A stretch of 64,000 nt of DNA, taken from JAGWBG01 sp034421095. Lineage in GTDB: Bacteria > Chloroflexota > Dehalococcoidia > Lucifugimonadales > JAGWBF01. The stretch's first letter is position 1. Every line of letters starts with the position of its first letter. The position numbers and the translations under genes are program-made. The notes under the pieces are model-generated. The model ran no database searches. It was not told the DNA's origin and was given only the letters and a program-made list of their open reading frames with translations. Positions 1-8,406 of the stretch are shown piece by piece. The stretch covers positions 62,001 through 126,000 of the forward strand of contig DAOUKR010000025.1 of the NCBI GenBank assembly GCA_034421095.1, read 5' to 3'.

Positions 1-1492
1 CTTCTTCTTCAGCCAGAGCACCCTCGTCTGCCAGATACTTCAGGGCCACCGGAAAGACCTGTTGGGAAAGACCCAGGCGGCTCCTGAACTCCTCGCGGGG
101 GACGCCCTTGCGCAGCGGGAACTGTTGGTGATAGGACCTCAATACCTCAGACGCCTTTTTCTTCAGCGAACTCCACGCCGGGGCCGAGTAGACCAATGTA
201 TCGGGCTGGGCAGAAGTATCACCCAATAGCACCACCTGCCCGCTTGCTGCCAAATCCGTGGTCCCGGAAAGTACCTCACCCAAAGCGAGGTTGGCCCGAT
301 GGGCCAGGGTGGTCAGGTCGCAGGGGCTCCAGCGTTCTATGGCGCTAAGAAGGGACTCTTCTCCTGTGTCTTCCTCCATGGCCATAAGTCGCTCTATCAC
401 CGAAACCAGAAAACGCCGATGACGACGGCCCGGGTAGGAGTCCACCACTTTCCCGCCGCCCAAGGTGGCGTCTGCGGAGCGGACCACAAACAAGTCTCCC
501 TTTACGACTGGGATAGGCTCTTCCAGATGTATCTGACTCCAGCCCTCTTCTCCGGGCTTCAGTTCGTCTCTATCCAGTAGGCGCACCCTGGCCGGCGTCT
601 CGTTGGTGAAAAGGTGGAAGGTAATGCCCTCGTTGTGTTTCAGGGGCCGGGGAGCGTCACGGGTGAGCCTTAGCTGGGCATCCAGCCTGGTGGTTGGCCT
701 AAGCCACCCCGACGTGGTAATCACTTCCCCACGTTGTATGTCGTCTCGAGAAATCCCGGAGAGATTCACCGCCAGCCGCCTTCCGGGGTCGGCATGGTCA
801 AGTTTCTTCCTGTGGCTCTGAAGGCCACGGACCCGGCCCCTCTCTCCGGCAAGTAAGAGTTGCACCTCCTGTCCCACGGACAGGGTCCCGTCTATGAGGG
901 TGCCCGTGACCACGGTGCCGAACCCGGCCACGGTGAAGCACCTGTCTACCGGCAGACGGGGACGGCCCAAATCCTTGCGGGCCTCGGTGGAGTCCAGCAT
1001 GGCGTCAACTGCGGCCTTGAGTTCATCCAGACCCTGCCCGCTGTAAGCGGATACGGCCAACATCCGTGAGCCTTCAAAGGTAGTCCCCTTGAGGGTGTCT
1101 TCAACCTCGACCTTTACCAGCTCAAGCAACTCCTCGTCCACCAGGTCGCTCTTGGTGATGACCACAAGGCCGCGCTTGACACGAAGAATATCCAGGATTG
1201 TCAGATGCTCTCTGGTCTGGGGCATAACGCTCTCGTCGGCAGCCACCACCAGCAGCGCCAGGTCAATTCCCCCCACGCCGGCAAGCATGTTCTTGATGAA
1301 CCGCTCGTGGCCGGGCACGTCAACGATGCTGACCTCACGCCCGCTGGGGAGGGTAAGCCAGGCAAAACCCAGGTCAATGGTCATCTCCCGTTCCTTCTCC
1401 TGGGGCAAGCGGTCAGGGTCTATGCTGGTAAGGGCTTTAACCAGGGTGGATTTGCCGTGGTCAACGTGTCCTGCGGTGCCAATGACGTACAT
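1..1492 (-). CDS. selB: Selenocysteine-specific elongation factor SelB (3' end outside the window)
   Basis: This GTPase delivers Sec-tRNA(Sec) to UGA codons marked by a SECIS hairpin. The N-terminus reads MYVIGTAGHVDHGKST, with the P-loop GHVDHGKS. It is followed by the G3 motif DVPGHE and the G4 motif TKSD. EF-Tu-like beta-barrel domains come next (around PRLPVDRCFTVAGFGTVVTG). The reading frame stays open to base 1, so about 497 residues are visible and the last winged-helix RNA-binding domains are cut off. I chose ATG 1492 because it puts the G domain at residue 3. SelB implies that the organism makes selenoproteins, although no selenoprotein gene was recognised here. The diagnosis rests on the SelB-type GTAGHVDHGKST start and the long C-terminal extension, which EF-Tu lacks. 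Confidence 0.93.
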   Translation of the reverse strand, partial: MYVIGTAGHVDHGKSTLVKALTSIDPDRLPQEKEREMTIDLGFAWLTLPSGREVSIVDVPGHERFIKNMLAGVGGIDLALLVVAADESVMPQTREHLTILDILRVKRGLVVITKSDLVDEELLELVKVEVEDTLKGTTFEGSRMLAVSAYSGQGLDELKAAVDAMLDSTEARKDLGRPRLPVDRCFTVAGFGTVVTGTLIDGTLSVGQEVQLLLAGERGRVRGLQSHRKKLDHADPGRRLAVNLSGISRDDIQRGEVITTSGWLRPTTRLDAQLRLTRDAPRPLKHNEGITFHLFTNETPARVRLLDRDELKPGEEGWSQIHLEEPIPVVKGDLFVVRSADATLGGGKVVDSYPGRRHRRFLVSVIERLMAMEEDTGEESLLSAIERWSPCDLTTLAHRANLALGEVLSGTTDLAASGQVVLLGDTSAQPDTLVYSAPAWSSLKKKASEVLRSYHQQFPLRKGVPREEFRSRLGLSQQVFPVALKYLADEGALAEEE

Positions 1493-1597
1493 GGTGCGTT
1501 CCCTTTCGCTTCATGGTTTTAGGATAGCACCAACCGGGGGCGGGAAGCAATTCATACAAGGGCCGGTCAGAAGCGACCATCGCGGTCTGCTATCTTT

Positions 1598-1621
1598 AGA
1601 GTGTAGATTTTCAGAGTGCAT
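1598..1621 (+). promoter_or_regulatory. Candidate controller-protein operator (direct repeats)
   Basis: Two similar 9-10 bp direct repeats, agagtgtaga (1598) and agagtgcat (1613), lie 15 bp apart just upstream of the controller gene. R-M controller proteins usually bind paired repeats before their own gene to time expression. The repeats are visible in the sequence; binding is inference. Confidence 0.3.
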
Positions 1622-1640
1622 AGACCTTAATTTTACAGCC

Positions 1641-1895
1641 ATGGAAGACGTATCTCTCGCAAAGCAAATGGGCCAAATTGTTAGGCGCTTGCGCACCGAA
1701 GCCGGATTGTCTCAAGAGCATTTCGCTAGTCTTTGTGAGTTACATCGGACCTACATTGGCGCTATTGAGCGTGGCGAAAAGATGGTTACCGTTGGAACAG
1801 CCAACAAGCTGGCTAAGGCCCTTGGCCTATCTTTGTCCCAATTCTTCCAACAGTTAGACTGCGAGGGAACCTGTGATGAACACCGGCAATCCTGA
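1641..1895 (+). CDS. XRE-family regulator, probable R-M controller (C) protein
   Basis: An 84-residue single-domain helix-turn-helix protein. The HTH_3 core is visible as GQIVRRLRTEAGLSQEHFA, then YIGAIERGEK, then NKLAKALGLSLSQFF. ATG 1641 is chosen because the HTH domain starts there. The longer open frame upstream runs antisense through selB and is not credible. There is no Shine-Dalgarno before the ATG, which fits the leaderless translation common for C genes. The 3' end overlaps the endonuclease start by 23 bp, so the two are probably translationally coupled. In such modules the C protein activates the endonuclease late, after protective methylation. That role is inferred from the adjacent endonuclease and methyltransferase. 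Confidence 0.8.
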   Translation: MEDVSLAKQMGQIVRRLRTEAGLSQEHFASLCELHRTYIGAIERGEKMVTVGTANKLAKALGLSLSQFFQQLDCEGTCDEHRQS

Positions 1896-2646
1896 GTTTC
1901 AAAGCTTAGGGGAGAGGCTGGCCGACTACTGTAGGCGATACTCCATCCCTTTACATTACTTCTTTGAAATTCTCAACGACCAAAAAGTTGTACCTATGCT
2001 ACGTGGCAAAGGTATGGAATACAATGCCTTTTTGTTATTGCAGAGGCAGTTAAATCCCAGCGAGTGGACAGTTCAGAAGCTAAACCTAAGCGCGCAACCG
2101 GGGATTCCTGACCAGGATATTGGAATTACTCACCGACGAACGGGTGAAGTCCTGATAGTTGAATCGAAAAGCGCGGTGCGTGGTTCCATGAGTAGCGGCG
2201 CACGCGCCCGACATCATAAAGTTCCACATTTCAAGGTCAAGTGCCATCGTAGCAGAAGTAACATCAAACTAGCTGGCACGAGTAATGACCGCTATAGAGA
2301 CAATGAATTCGACATTTTGATTACCAATCCCTCAAACGCTTTCTTCGCCGGTAGGACTGTCGGCGAAGAACTCGAGCTGATCGGCGACCCAAATCTTCTC
2401 GAAATTCTTTACGAGCACTATGCTATCTCTAGCAGTGAAGAACTGATTGACGCTGCAAGTAGCGACTGGCGATTCGTACTGCCGCCAGACATCGCCGACC
2501 CAGACGGCTTCATTCCGCGAACGCCAACCGTTTACCTTCAGAATGACTCTCATTGGCTTTCTCTGGATCAGCTTGAGGGGAGAATAACGGAAGTTGTGAG
2601 GCAGAGGCGGGCCCATCATAGTAGGCCTCCTCGTAGTTCAGGATAA
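1873..2646 (+). CDS. Probable type II restriction endonuclease (PD-(D/E)xK fold)
   Basis: A 257-residue protein with no family I can name with certainty. A PD-(D/E)xK-type core is visible: D80/D82 in PGIPDQDIGI, then strand EVLIVESKSA with E97-x-K99. The position directly after a C gene and facing a DNA adenine methyltransferase supports a restriction role. GTG 1873 and ATG 1876 are both possible starts, and both overlap the C gene. The last 137 bp (2510-2646) are also coding for the methyltransferase on the opposite strand, an unusual convergent overlap. Recognition sequence is unknown. The alternative is a non-R-M PD-(D/E)xK nuclease, less likely in this context. Confidence 0.72.
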   Translation: MMNTGNPEFQSLGERLADYCRRYSIPLHYFFEILNDQKVVPMLRGKGMEYNAFLLLQRQLNPSEWTVQKLNLSAQPGIPDQDIGITHRRTGEVLIVESKSAVRGSMSSGARARHHKVPHFKVKCHRSRSNIKLAGTSNDRYRDNEFDILITNPSNAFFAGRTVGEELELIGDPNLLEILYEHYAISSSEELIDAASSDWRFVLPPDIADPDGFIPRTPTVYLQNDSHWLSLDQLEGRITEVVRQRRAHHSRPPRSSG

Positions 2647-3463
2647 ATATCTCCTTACCCGTGTAGCGTTTGCCCTTGCCGTTAGTTGTCTTGGGAAGAC
2701 TTCCATCTACATTCTTCTTTTGGTCATCAGTACGATTGATGGTGTAATTCCACTCTTTCTCCAAAACGCAATAGGCCCAGTTGTATAATTCCCTTACCTG
2801 TGGGCTATTGTCGTAAGTCAGCAAGAACTTCAATCTATAGCAATGCTCTTCTAGTAACGCTGCTAATCTATGATGATCTTGGACCGTAAAGCTGTGAGTA
2901 TAAAACTTGTCTTGGTCAGCGTTGAAATAGGGTGGGTCTATAAAGAGAAAAGCACCATCAGGAGCTTGCTCTATTGTCACTCTGAAGTCTTGGCATGTCA
3001 GTTCGACGCCCTGAAGTTTGGCAGAGCAGCGACGTAAGTGCTGAGGCCAATTTTGAGGCTGCATACTATATTTCGGCCCATAACCCCAGTAGCAATTAAC
3101 CTCATTCATAATGCCGGAATAGCTTGTTCTATTTAAGTAATACCACCGGAAGGCGCGCTCTAAGTCATTCTCAGGCCTGTAAATATTCTTGAAATAATGG
3201 TGTTTCTCCTTGCTAGCCTCATGACCGTCCAGCAAGTCAATCATCCCTTCGACATTGTTCTGGATTTGCCAGTAGCAGTTCATTAGTTCAGGGTCTATAT
3301 CGTTAAGGACGTTTGTGCCGACTTTCTCTTTTGCAAAGAAGATAGAAGCGCCGCCAGCGAAAGGCTCCGCATAATATGTATGAGGAACAATGTGTTCGAG
3401 AATCAACTTGCGAGCGTAGAATTTACCACCCGCAAAGCGAAATGGAGAGTTGATTGCTGTCAC
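2510..3463 (-). CDS. D12-class (Dam-type) N6-adenine DNA methyltransferase
   Basis: This enzyme transfers a methyl group from SAM to adenine N6 and protects host DNA from the adjacent endonuclease. The SAM-binding motif FRFAGGK is at residues 8-14, AEPFAGGAS follows at about 32, and the catalytic DPPY is at 176-179. The order is that of the alpha/D12 class, which includes Dam and DpnM. At 317 aa it is slightly longer than typical Dam. The C-terminal tail from about residue 272 is encoded antisense to the endonuclease C-terminus, so the two genes are locked 3'-to-3'. An extended -10 promoter lies 28 bp upstream of the start. Specificity (GATC or other) cannot be read from the sequence. Confidence 0.92.
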   Translation of the reverse strand: MTAINSPFRFAGGKFYARKLILEHIVPHTYYAEPFAGGASIFFAKEKVGTNVLNDIDPELMNCYWQIQNNVEGMIDLLDGHEASKEKHHYFKNIYRPENDLERAFRWYYLNRTSYSGIMNEVNCYWGYGPKYSMQPQNWPQHLRRCSAKLQGVELTCQDFRVTIEQAPDGAFLFIDPPYFNADQDKFYTHSFTVQDHHRLAALLEEHCYRLKFLLTYDNSPQVRELYNWAYCVLEKEWNYTINRTDDQKKNVDGSLPKTTNGKGKRYTGKEIFILNYEEAYYDGPASASQLPLFSPQADPEKANESHSEGKRLAFAE

Positions 3464-3490
3464 GTGCCTTTAGCCTTTTTGTTTTCCCCG

Positions 3491-3517
3491 AGTATACCAC
3501 AAATCACCACCCTGCAA
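3491..3517 (-). promoter_or_regulatory. Candidate promoter of the D12 methyltransferase
   Basis: On the minus strand there is an extended -10 element, TGGTATACT (3491-3499), with a poor -35 (TTGCAG, 3512-3517) only 15 bp upstream. An independent promoter would let the methyltransferase be made before the endonuclease. Confidence 0.4.
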
Positions 3518-3522
3518 TTCCC

Positions 3523-4755
3523 TCAGTCGAGGAAGCGCATAAAGACCTGGTTGGCGAGGAGGCACCCTTTCTCGGTCAGGCGGAGTAGGCCATCTGAGTG
3601 CTCCAGGAGTCCCTCCCCTTCAAGCTCATCAATCTGGGGGCGGTACATCTGCATCGGGTCATGGCCGAACCTGCCCTTGAAGTCCTCCACACTCAGGCCG
3701 TCCAGGAGACGCAGCCCCAGGAACATGGTCTCCGCCATCTCCAGTCTTGGCCCGATGGCTTCAACGCCGTCCACCGGACCAATCCGCAGCAGGGTATCTC
3801 TATCAATAATATCAACCGGCTTCACGCCATCTGTCCCCCAGCCATGCACTCTCCTGATGTACTCCCGTGGAGAGGCCACATCCCAGAAGCGGTGCCCACT
3901 AAGGCAGGAGTGGGCGCCCGGCCCCACACCCAGATAGGACCGGTTAAGCCAGTAGGCCAGGTTATGGCGGGACTGGAATCCGGGCATGGCCCAGTTTGAT
4001 ATTTCGTAATGATGATAGCCCGCCCGGCCCAGGGATTCCCTGGCAGACATATACATATCCGCAGCCAGGTCCGGGTCCGGCTCAGGGAGGTGGCCCTGGC
4101 GTACCCAGCGCTCCATAGGGGTCCCCTCCTCCAGGGTGAGGCTGTAAAGGGACAGATGAGGAGGGCCAAGCTCCAGTATTTTCCCCACAGTGTCTTCCCA
4201 CTGAGCCATCGTCTGATGGGGCAGACCATACATCAGGTCGAGGTTCACACTCTGAAAACCCGTGTGCCGTGCCAGTCTGTAGCCTTCCATCGCTTCCTGG
4301 GCGGTATGCCGACGCCCCAGCATGGAGAGCAAGGAATCATCCAGGCTCTGGACTCCTATGCTCAACCGGTTTACCCCAACCTCCAGCAACCTGCTCAGGG
4401 CAGGCCCGGTCAGGTCTCCCGGGTTGGCCTCAATGGTGGTCTCGGCATCCTGAACGACTTCAAAGGTATCAGCTACGGAGCATAACGCTTTTTCCATGTG
4501 CTCCAGAGAGATGTAAGAGGGAGTCCCGCCACCGAAGAATATGGTGTTCACCCTGGGGTTCCCCAGAGTCCTGCCCCAAAGTTGGATTTCCAATGCCAGG
4601 GCGTCCAGATAGGGGGGCATAAGGGACTCGATACCCTGGTAGGTATTGAAGTCGCAGTAGGGGCACTTGCTCTTGCAGAACGGAATGTGGACATAGAGGG
4701 AAATACCATCGGGAAGGATTTCCCTCATTTCTCTCTTTGAGGACCGCTCATTCAT
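3523..4755 (-). CDS. hemW: HemW-like radical SAM protein (coproporphyrinogen oxidase homologue)
   Basis: A 410-residue radical SAM enzyme of the HemN/HemW family. The 4Fe-4S motif CKSKCPYCDF lies at about residues 27-36. It is followed by the glycine-rich FFGGGTPS strand, EANPGDLT and the NRLSIGVQSLDD segment, all typical of this family. HemW proteins are heme chaperones and lack coproporphyrinogen dehydrogenase activity; true HemN is usually longer, with an N-terminal extension, so HemW is the better call. The C-terminal HemN_C domain is present around RLEMAETMFLGLRLL. ATG 4755 is the start. The gene is co-directional with the methyltransferase but probably separate from it. Confidence 0.88.
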   Translation of the reverse strand: MNERSSKREMREILPDGISLYVHIPFCKSKCPYCDFNTYQGIESLMPPYLDALALEIQLWGRTLGNPRVNTIFFGGGTPSYISLEHMEKALCSVADTFEVVQDAETTIEANPGDLTGPALSRLLEVGVNRLSIGVQSLDDSLLSMLGRRHTAQEAMEGYRLARHTGFQSVNLDLMYGLPHQTMAQWEDTVGKILELGPPHLSLYSLTLEEGTPMERWVRQGHLPEPDPDLAADMYMSARESLGRAGYHHYEISNWAMPGFQSRHNLAYWLNRSYLGVGPGAHSCLSGHRFWDVASPREYIRRVHGWGTDGVKPVDIIDRDTLLRIGPVDGVEAIGPRLEMAETMFLGLRLLDGLSVEDFKGRFGHDPMQMYRPQIDELEGEGLLEHSDGLLRLTEKGCLLANQVFMRFLD

Positions 4756-4833
4756 ATACAGTAACCATCGTCTTACGGGTCGAAGTGGTCAACAACACCC
4801 TCCACAGTGCCTCCATCACCCGCCACCGGGAAC

Positions 4834-4856
4834 AGCGGGGCCGTTCATTCCCCGCT
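4834..4856 (-). terminator. Stem-loop after the small membrane protein gene
   Basis: A 7-bp GC stem (agcgggg / ccccgct) with a 9-nt loop begins at the stop codon of the upstream minus-strand gene. There is no T-run, so termination is only possible, not clear. Confidence 0.28.
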
Positions 4857-5254
4857 CACTTTGTCTTGTTTTCAGTAGGCCCCTCATCGTCCAACAGGCG
4901 GTAGCTGCCCTCCACTACTCGCGAGGAGTCCTCTTTCACGGTATCCCCTGTTTTCCTGCTTGCCCTCCAGGGTGCGTAACTCTCCACCACGTCGCGGGGT
5001 GCCAGGTTGAAGAGGATTGAGACCGCAACCCAGAGAAGGAATAGATATCCCGCAAGACCCACGTAGGGTACCCGCGCCAAGGGCGTGACAAAATAGAGAA
5101 TCGTGGCAGGGACCAGAAGCTTCAGTAGCAGGGGGACCCGGTTGTCCAGAGTCAGTCTCCAGACAAGGTAGGCCGCCCTCACGACCCTTGAGATGATGTT
5201 GGGAGCAAACATGAAGACCAACGGGAGTGCGAGCCGCCACCACATAACAAACAC
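4856..5254 (-). CDS. Small membrane protein, YkvA/DUF1232-like
   Basis: A 132-residue protein with a hydrophobic N-terminus (about 5-20) and two membrane segments (about 42-60 and 65-85). The order DNRVPLLLKLL, then a transmembrane helix ending in TPLARVP, then a second helix resembles DUF1232 (YkvA) proteins, which read 'D.RVP...KL...Y...P.DLIPD'. The charged C-terminal tail (90-132) is likely cytoplasmic. ATG 5245 is an alternative start that loses three residues. Function is unknown. The family assignment is pattern-based and moderate. Confidence 0.6.
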   Translation of the reverse strand: MFVMWWRLALPLVFMFAPNIISRVVRAAYLVWRLTLDNRVPLLLKLLVPATILYFVTPLARVPYVGLAGYLFLLWVAVSILFNLAPRDVVESYAPWRASRKTGDTVKEDSSRVVEGSYRLLDDEGPTENKTK

Positions 5255-5370
5255 CCTAACCTTACCGTTTCAACTATTATTATAACCCCCCGTATGGTAT
5301 CTTTGAAACATCACCACCGTCGCGTAGAGAAATGCATCCGCCGGAGGCGGACAACCCGCCTAACCCTGTC

Positions 5371-5430
5371 TCTCCCGTGAAAGCGGGGGGCCAGCATGGC
5401 GAGGCGGATTCCCGCATGCGCGGGAATGAC
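5371..5430. repeat. Palindromic intergenic repeat (double hairpin, 'attcccgc' type)
   Basis: A degenerate hairpin (tcccgtgaaagcgggg) is followed by a perfect 8-bp stem, attcccgc/gcgggaat (5408-5427), with a 4-nt loop. The same double-hairpin unit recurs at 50109-50167. The repeat would be in frame with holA if translation began upstream, which argues for the later holA start. Confidence 0.6.
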
Positions 5431-5470
5431 TAGAGCCCCATTAGTTTCGGGCTTCTTCCTGTTTCGGAGA

Positions 5471-6550
5471 ATGGAAATGCCAGCACACTTGCTTCATGGC
5501 GATAGCTACCTGGTCTCCCGGGCTTTGAAAGAGCTCCAAGAACAGGTAGGCCCCCCCGAAGCCCTTGAGGCCAATAGCCATACCCTTTCCGGTAGCCGGA
5601 CAAACTTGGCAGAGATAACGACCGTCTGCAATGCAATGCCTTTCCTTGCCGAGTACCGTCTGGTGGTGGTAGAAGGTCTGCTATCCCAATCCGAGGCCCG
5701 CGAAGGTAGGAGGAGGGGGGATACGTCCTCCGGTCGCGGTACTCCTACAGGTTCAGGTCAAGGGTCTGCTGGAACAGGACGCAGCTCCCAGTCGGCCTGG
5801 GAGGAGTTACCCCATTACATCGAAGAGGAGATGCCCCCCAGCACCCTCCTGGTATTCATGGAAAGCAGCTTATCCAGGAGAAATCCCCTTTTGCAAAAGC
5901 TCCAGCCCTTCGTCCAGGTCCAGGAGCTTCCCACCCCTTCGGGAGAAGGTCTTGCCCGGTGGGTCAGAAACAGGGTGACCGAAAAGGGAGCACAAATAAC
6001 GCCGGGCGCCATACGTCTTCTGACCCAGCTTGTGGGGGGCAACCTCAGGACAGTAGACAACGAGTTGGAGAAGCTCACCCTTTACGCCAGAGAGCGGGCG
6101 ATAGATGAGGGAGACGTCCGATTGCTGGTGTCCCATGCCAGAGAAGCAAGCATCTTCAGCGCCGTCGACGCCCTCCTTGAGGGCAGACCCGCGGTAGCCC
6201 TGCAGTTGATGCACCGCCTCAGGGACGACGGCGCAGAGTTCCCCTATATCGTCGCCATGATAGCAAGACAACTCAGGCTCACAACGTTGGCCAGAGACCT
6301 GATTGACAGAAATCACGGCGAGAAGGATATAGGGAGCAGGCTGGGAATAAACAGGGATTTCGCCCTTAGAAAAACGGTTGAGCAGGCCAGGAAACATTCA
6401 CCGAGTAGCCTGGAATGGCTCTACCGCAGCCTCCTCGATGCTGACCTTGCCGTGAAACGAGGGAGGTTGGAACAAGATCTTGCCCTGGAGCTTCTGGTTA
6501 GTGAATCTTCCGGACTTGTGGCGGCCTCAGGACGACACAGGCAGCGTTAG
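5471..6550 (+). CDS. holA: DNA polymerase III subunit delta
   Basis: The clamp-loader delta subunit opens the sliding clamp during replication. With ATG 5471 the protein is 359 aa, close to the usual 330-350. The N-terminus MEMPAHLLHGDSYLVSRAL matches the family's 'lly G.d.yl...al..l' opening. The central FLAEYRLVVVEGLL and LVGGNLRTVDNELEKLTLYA segments match the delta AAA+-like fold, and the C-terminal helical collar ends with RGRLEQDLALELLV. The frame is open from 5396, but that part translates the palindromic repeat and is rejected. A low-complexity Gly/Ser/Arg insertion at about residues 78-105 is lineage-specific. The stop overlaps the convergent ABC ATPase stop by 4 bp. Confidence 0.9.
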   Translation: MEMPAHLLHGDSYLVSRALKELQEQVGPPEALEANSHTLSGSRTNLAEITTVCNAMPFLAEYRLVVVEGLLSQSEAREGRRRGDTSSGRGTPTGSGQGSAGTGRSSQSAWEELPHYIEEEMPPSTLLVFMESSLSRRNPLLQKLQPFVQVQELPTPSGEGLARWVRNRVTEKGAQITPGAIRLLTQLVGGNLRTVDNELEKLTLYARERAIDEGDVRLLVSHAREASIFSAVDALLEGRPAVALQLMHRLRDDGAEFPYIVAMIARQLRLTTLARDLIDRNHGEKDIGSRLGINRDFALRKTVEQARKHSPSSLEWLYRSLLDADLAVKRGRLEQDLALELLVSESSGLVAASGRHRQR

Positions 6551-7545
6551 TCCTCATCATCGCCATTCATCCAGTCGTAGTCCAGGGTATTATAGCAAGC
6601 TACTTTATGGCCGGGTTCCACTTCATCCAGAACCGGCATCGGCTCCAGCCTGCATTTTGAAATCGCCTTGGAACAGCGTGGCAGAAATGGACACTGCCCC
6701 GGGAGGTTCATCAAGTCCGGGGGATTCCCCCTGATAGGCTCAAAGCGGCGTCCCGGCCTATCAAGACGAGGAAGGGACTGGAAGAGGCCGTACATGTACG
6801 GGTGCTGGGGATAGCGAAACAGCGTTTGAACGTCGGCAGACTCCACAATGCTCCCGGCGTACATCACCGCCACCTCGTCAGCCATCTGGGCCACTATGCC
6901 CATGTCATGGGTTATGAGAAGCATGGACGAGTTAAGCTCCCTGCAAGTGTCCTTGAGTCGCCTCAGAATCTCCGCCTGGAGTGTCACATCCAGGCTGGAG
7001 GTAGGCTCATCGGCGATTAACACCCTCGGACGCAGCGCCAGGGCCATGGAGAGCATTACCCGCTGGCACATCCCGCCACTCAACTGGAACGGGTACTGTT
7101 TCAGGACATTTTTGGGATCAGGCAGCCCCACGTCCCTTAGCATATCCAGCGCTAGCCTGTTAGCATTCTTCTTAGACAAATCCGTGTGAGCGAGGATTTG
7201 CTCCTCCACCTGAGTCCCTACAGTCAGGATGGGGTTGAGGGATGCCCGAGGCTCCTGGGGAATCATGGATATTTCTTTGCCTCTAATCTGACGGAGGGTC
7301 TGCTGGTCCACTGACAAAAGGTCAAGCCCATCGAAGTGTACACTGCCACTGGGCACTCTCGCCGCCTTGGGAAGCAAGCCCAACAGGGCCAGAGCCGTGG
7401 TGCTTTTGCCGGCCCCACTTTCCCCTACCAGACACAGAATAGAACCTGCCTGAAGAGAGAAGCTCACGCCGTTGACCGCCTTAACTTCCCCGTCCTTCGT
7501 GTAGAAATTCACGTGAAGGTCTTGTGCCCTTAATATTTCACTCAT
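6547..7545 (-). CDS. Oligopeptide/dipeptide ABC transporter ATP-binding protein (OppD/DppD type)
   Basis: A 332-residue ATPase with Walker A GESGAGKS (41-48), a Q-loop MIPQEPRASLNP, the signature LSGGM and Walker B VLIADEP. It ends in the oligo_HPY C-terminal domain, visible as CPFLPRCSKAISKC. This C-terminal Cys cluster is typical of OppD/OppF/DppD subunits. No permease or substrate-binding protein lies next to it. It is the last gene of an apparent operon with the E1 alpha, E1 beta and PHP genes, 14 bp after the PHP gene. It may serve a transporter encoded elsewhere. Substrate unknown. Confidence 0.9.
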   Translation of the reverse strand: MSEILRAQDLHVNFYTKDGEVKAVNGVSFSLQAGSILCLVGESGAGKSTTALALLGLLPKAARVPSGSVHFDGLDLLSVDQQTLRQIRGKEISMIPQEPRASLNPILTVGTQVEEQILAHTDLSKKNANRLALDMLRDVGLPDPKNVLKQYPFQLSGGMCQRVMLSMALALRPRVLIADEPTSSLDVTLQAEILRRLKDTCRELNSSMLLITHDMGIVAQMADEVAVMYAGSIVESADVQTLFRYPQHPYMYGLFQSLPRLDRPGRRFEPIRGNPPDLMNLPGQCPFLPRCSKAISKCRLEPMPVLDEVEPGHKVACYNTLDYDWMNGDDED

Positions 7546-7559
7546 CTACGTGGTCTCAT

Positions 7560-8264
7560 TCACTTGCAAGGCTGGCGGTACACAATATCCCCGGTCCGTT
7601 CAACCGGAGAGTCCAGTGCCAAGCTGCCGTCCAGAGTCGCCGGCTCAAACCTGCCGGCCTTCAATTCTCCAATCAAGTCTTCCAGGCAGTCGATTTTTCT
7701 ATGGAACCTGGTCGCTGCGTTGCCCAGATGCTCCAATCTGTGAGAATCGCTGCCCCCGACCGCCCCCAACCCAAGACGGCGACACAGGTCTCGGGAGAAG
7801 ACGGTCTCGTCGTCGGCAGCCCGACCATTCAACACCTCAATGGCATCGCAGAAGGAGAAGAACTCATCCCGACAGGCATTATCAACCATAGCGCGGTAGT
7901 CGTCGGGCTTCTGAGCACCGCCACGAATGTATCGCCTTCTATAGGGATGGGCAGCCATCATTACCCCGCTTGCCTGTTCCACCAGCTTGCGAAGGTAGGC
8001 CGCCTTGTGCATTCCGAAGACATACTTCTCCAGGCCAAGCACCAGCACATGCCCTCCGTCGGTGTTGACCTCACACCCGGGTAGTACCAGAAAACCGTGC
8101 CTTTTGGAGAGGGCGCGAATATCATCGGGGTCCCAGAAGTGGTCATGCTCGGTTATACATATACCGTCCAGGCCCGTGCCCTTAGCCGCATCAACCAACT
8201 CATCCGGGCTTACGAAGCTGTCATCCGAGTTGGGGAAGGTGTGGGTATGAAGGTCTATGAGCAA
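7560..8264 (-). CDS. PHP-domain metal-dependent phosphoesterase
   Basis: The PHP domain is a trinuclear-metal phosphoesterase fold. The motifs DLHTHTFPNSDD (start), ITEHDHF and LPGCEVN are followed by MMAAHPYRRRY and the late GGSDSHRLEHLG, giving the expected His/Asp metal ligands. The open frame extends to GTG 8375, but its first 37 residues resemble nothing and lack a ribosome site. TTG 8264 places DLHTH at residues 4-8, as in homologues, with a weak GCGAGG upstream. It sits in an operon between E1 beta and the ABC ATPase. Substrate could be a nucleotide or sugar phosphate; nothing in the sequence decides. Confidence 0.85.
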   Translation of the reverse strand: MLIDLHTHTFPNSDDSFVSPDELVDAAKGTGLDGICITEHDHFWDPDDIRALSKRHGFLVLPGCEVNTDGGHVLVLGLEKYVFGMHKAAYLRKLVEQASGVMMAAHPYRRRYIRGGAQKPDDYRAMVDNACRDEFFSFCDAIEVLNGRAADDETVFSRDLCRRLGLGAVGGSDSHRLEHLGNAATRFHRKIDCLEDLIGELKAGRFEPATLDGSLALDSPVERTGDIVYRQPCK

Positions 8265-8406
8265 TCTTGCCTCGCCCTTGCCGGGAGGTACTCCCTCGTA
8301 TGGAGGTGTATTAAGAGTTTCGCATCGGTATGGACGGAAGTCAACCTTTGGAAAGCAGCCGGGAGCAGGATTCACCGAAGCTTCACAGGCCGGGCCACTT
8401 GTGCCG

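Noticed and set aside
1089..1640. N-terminal extension of the controller protein across selB
   Set aside because: It is antisense to the SelB GTPase domain, and the HTH domain begins at 1641.
5396..5470. N-terminal extension of holA
   Set aside because: It translates a palindromic intergenic repeat and has no family similarity; ATG 5471 begins the conserved domain.
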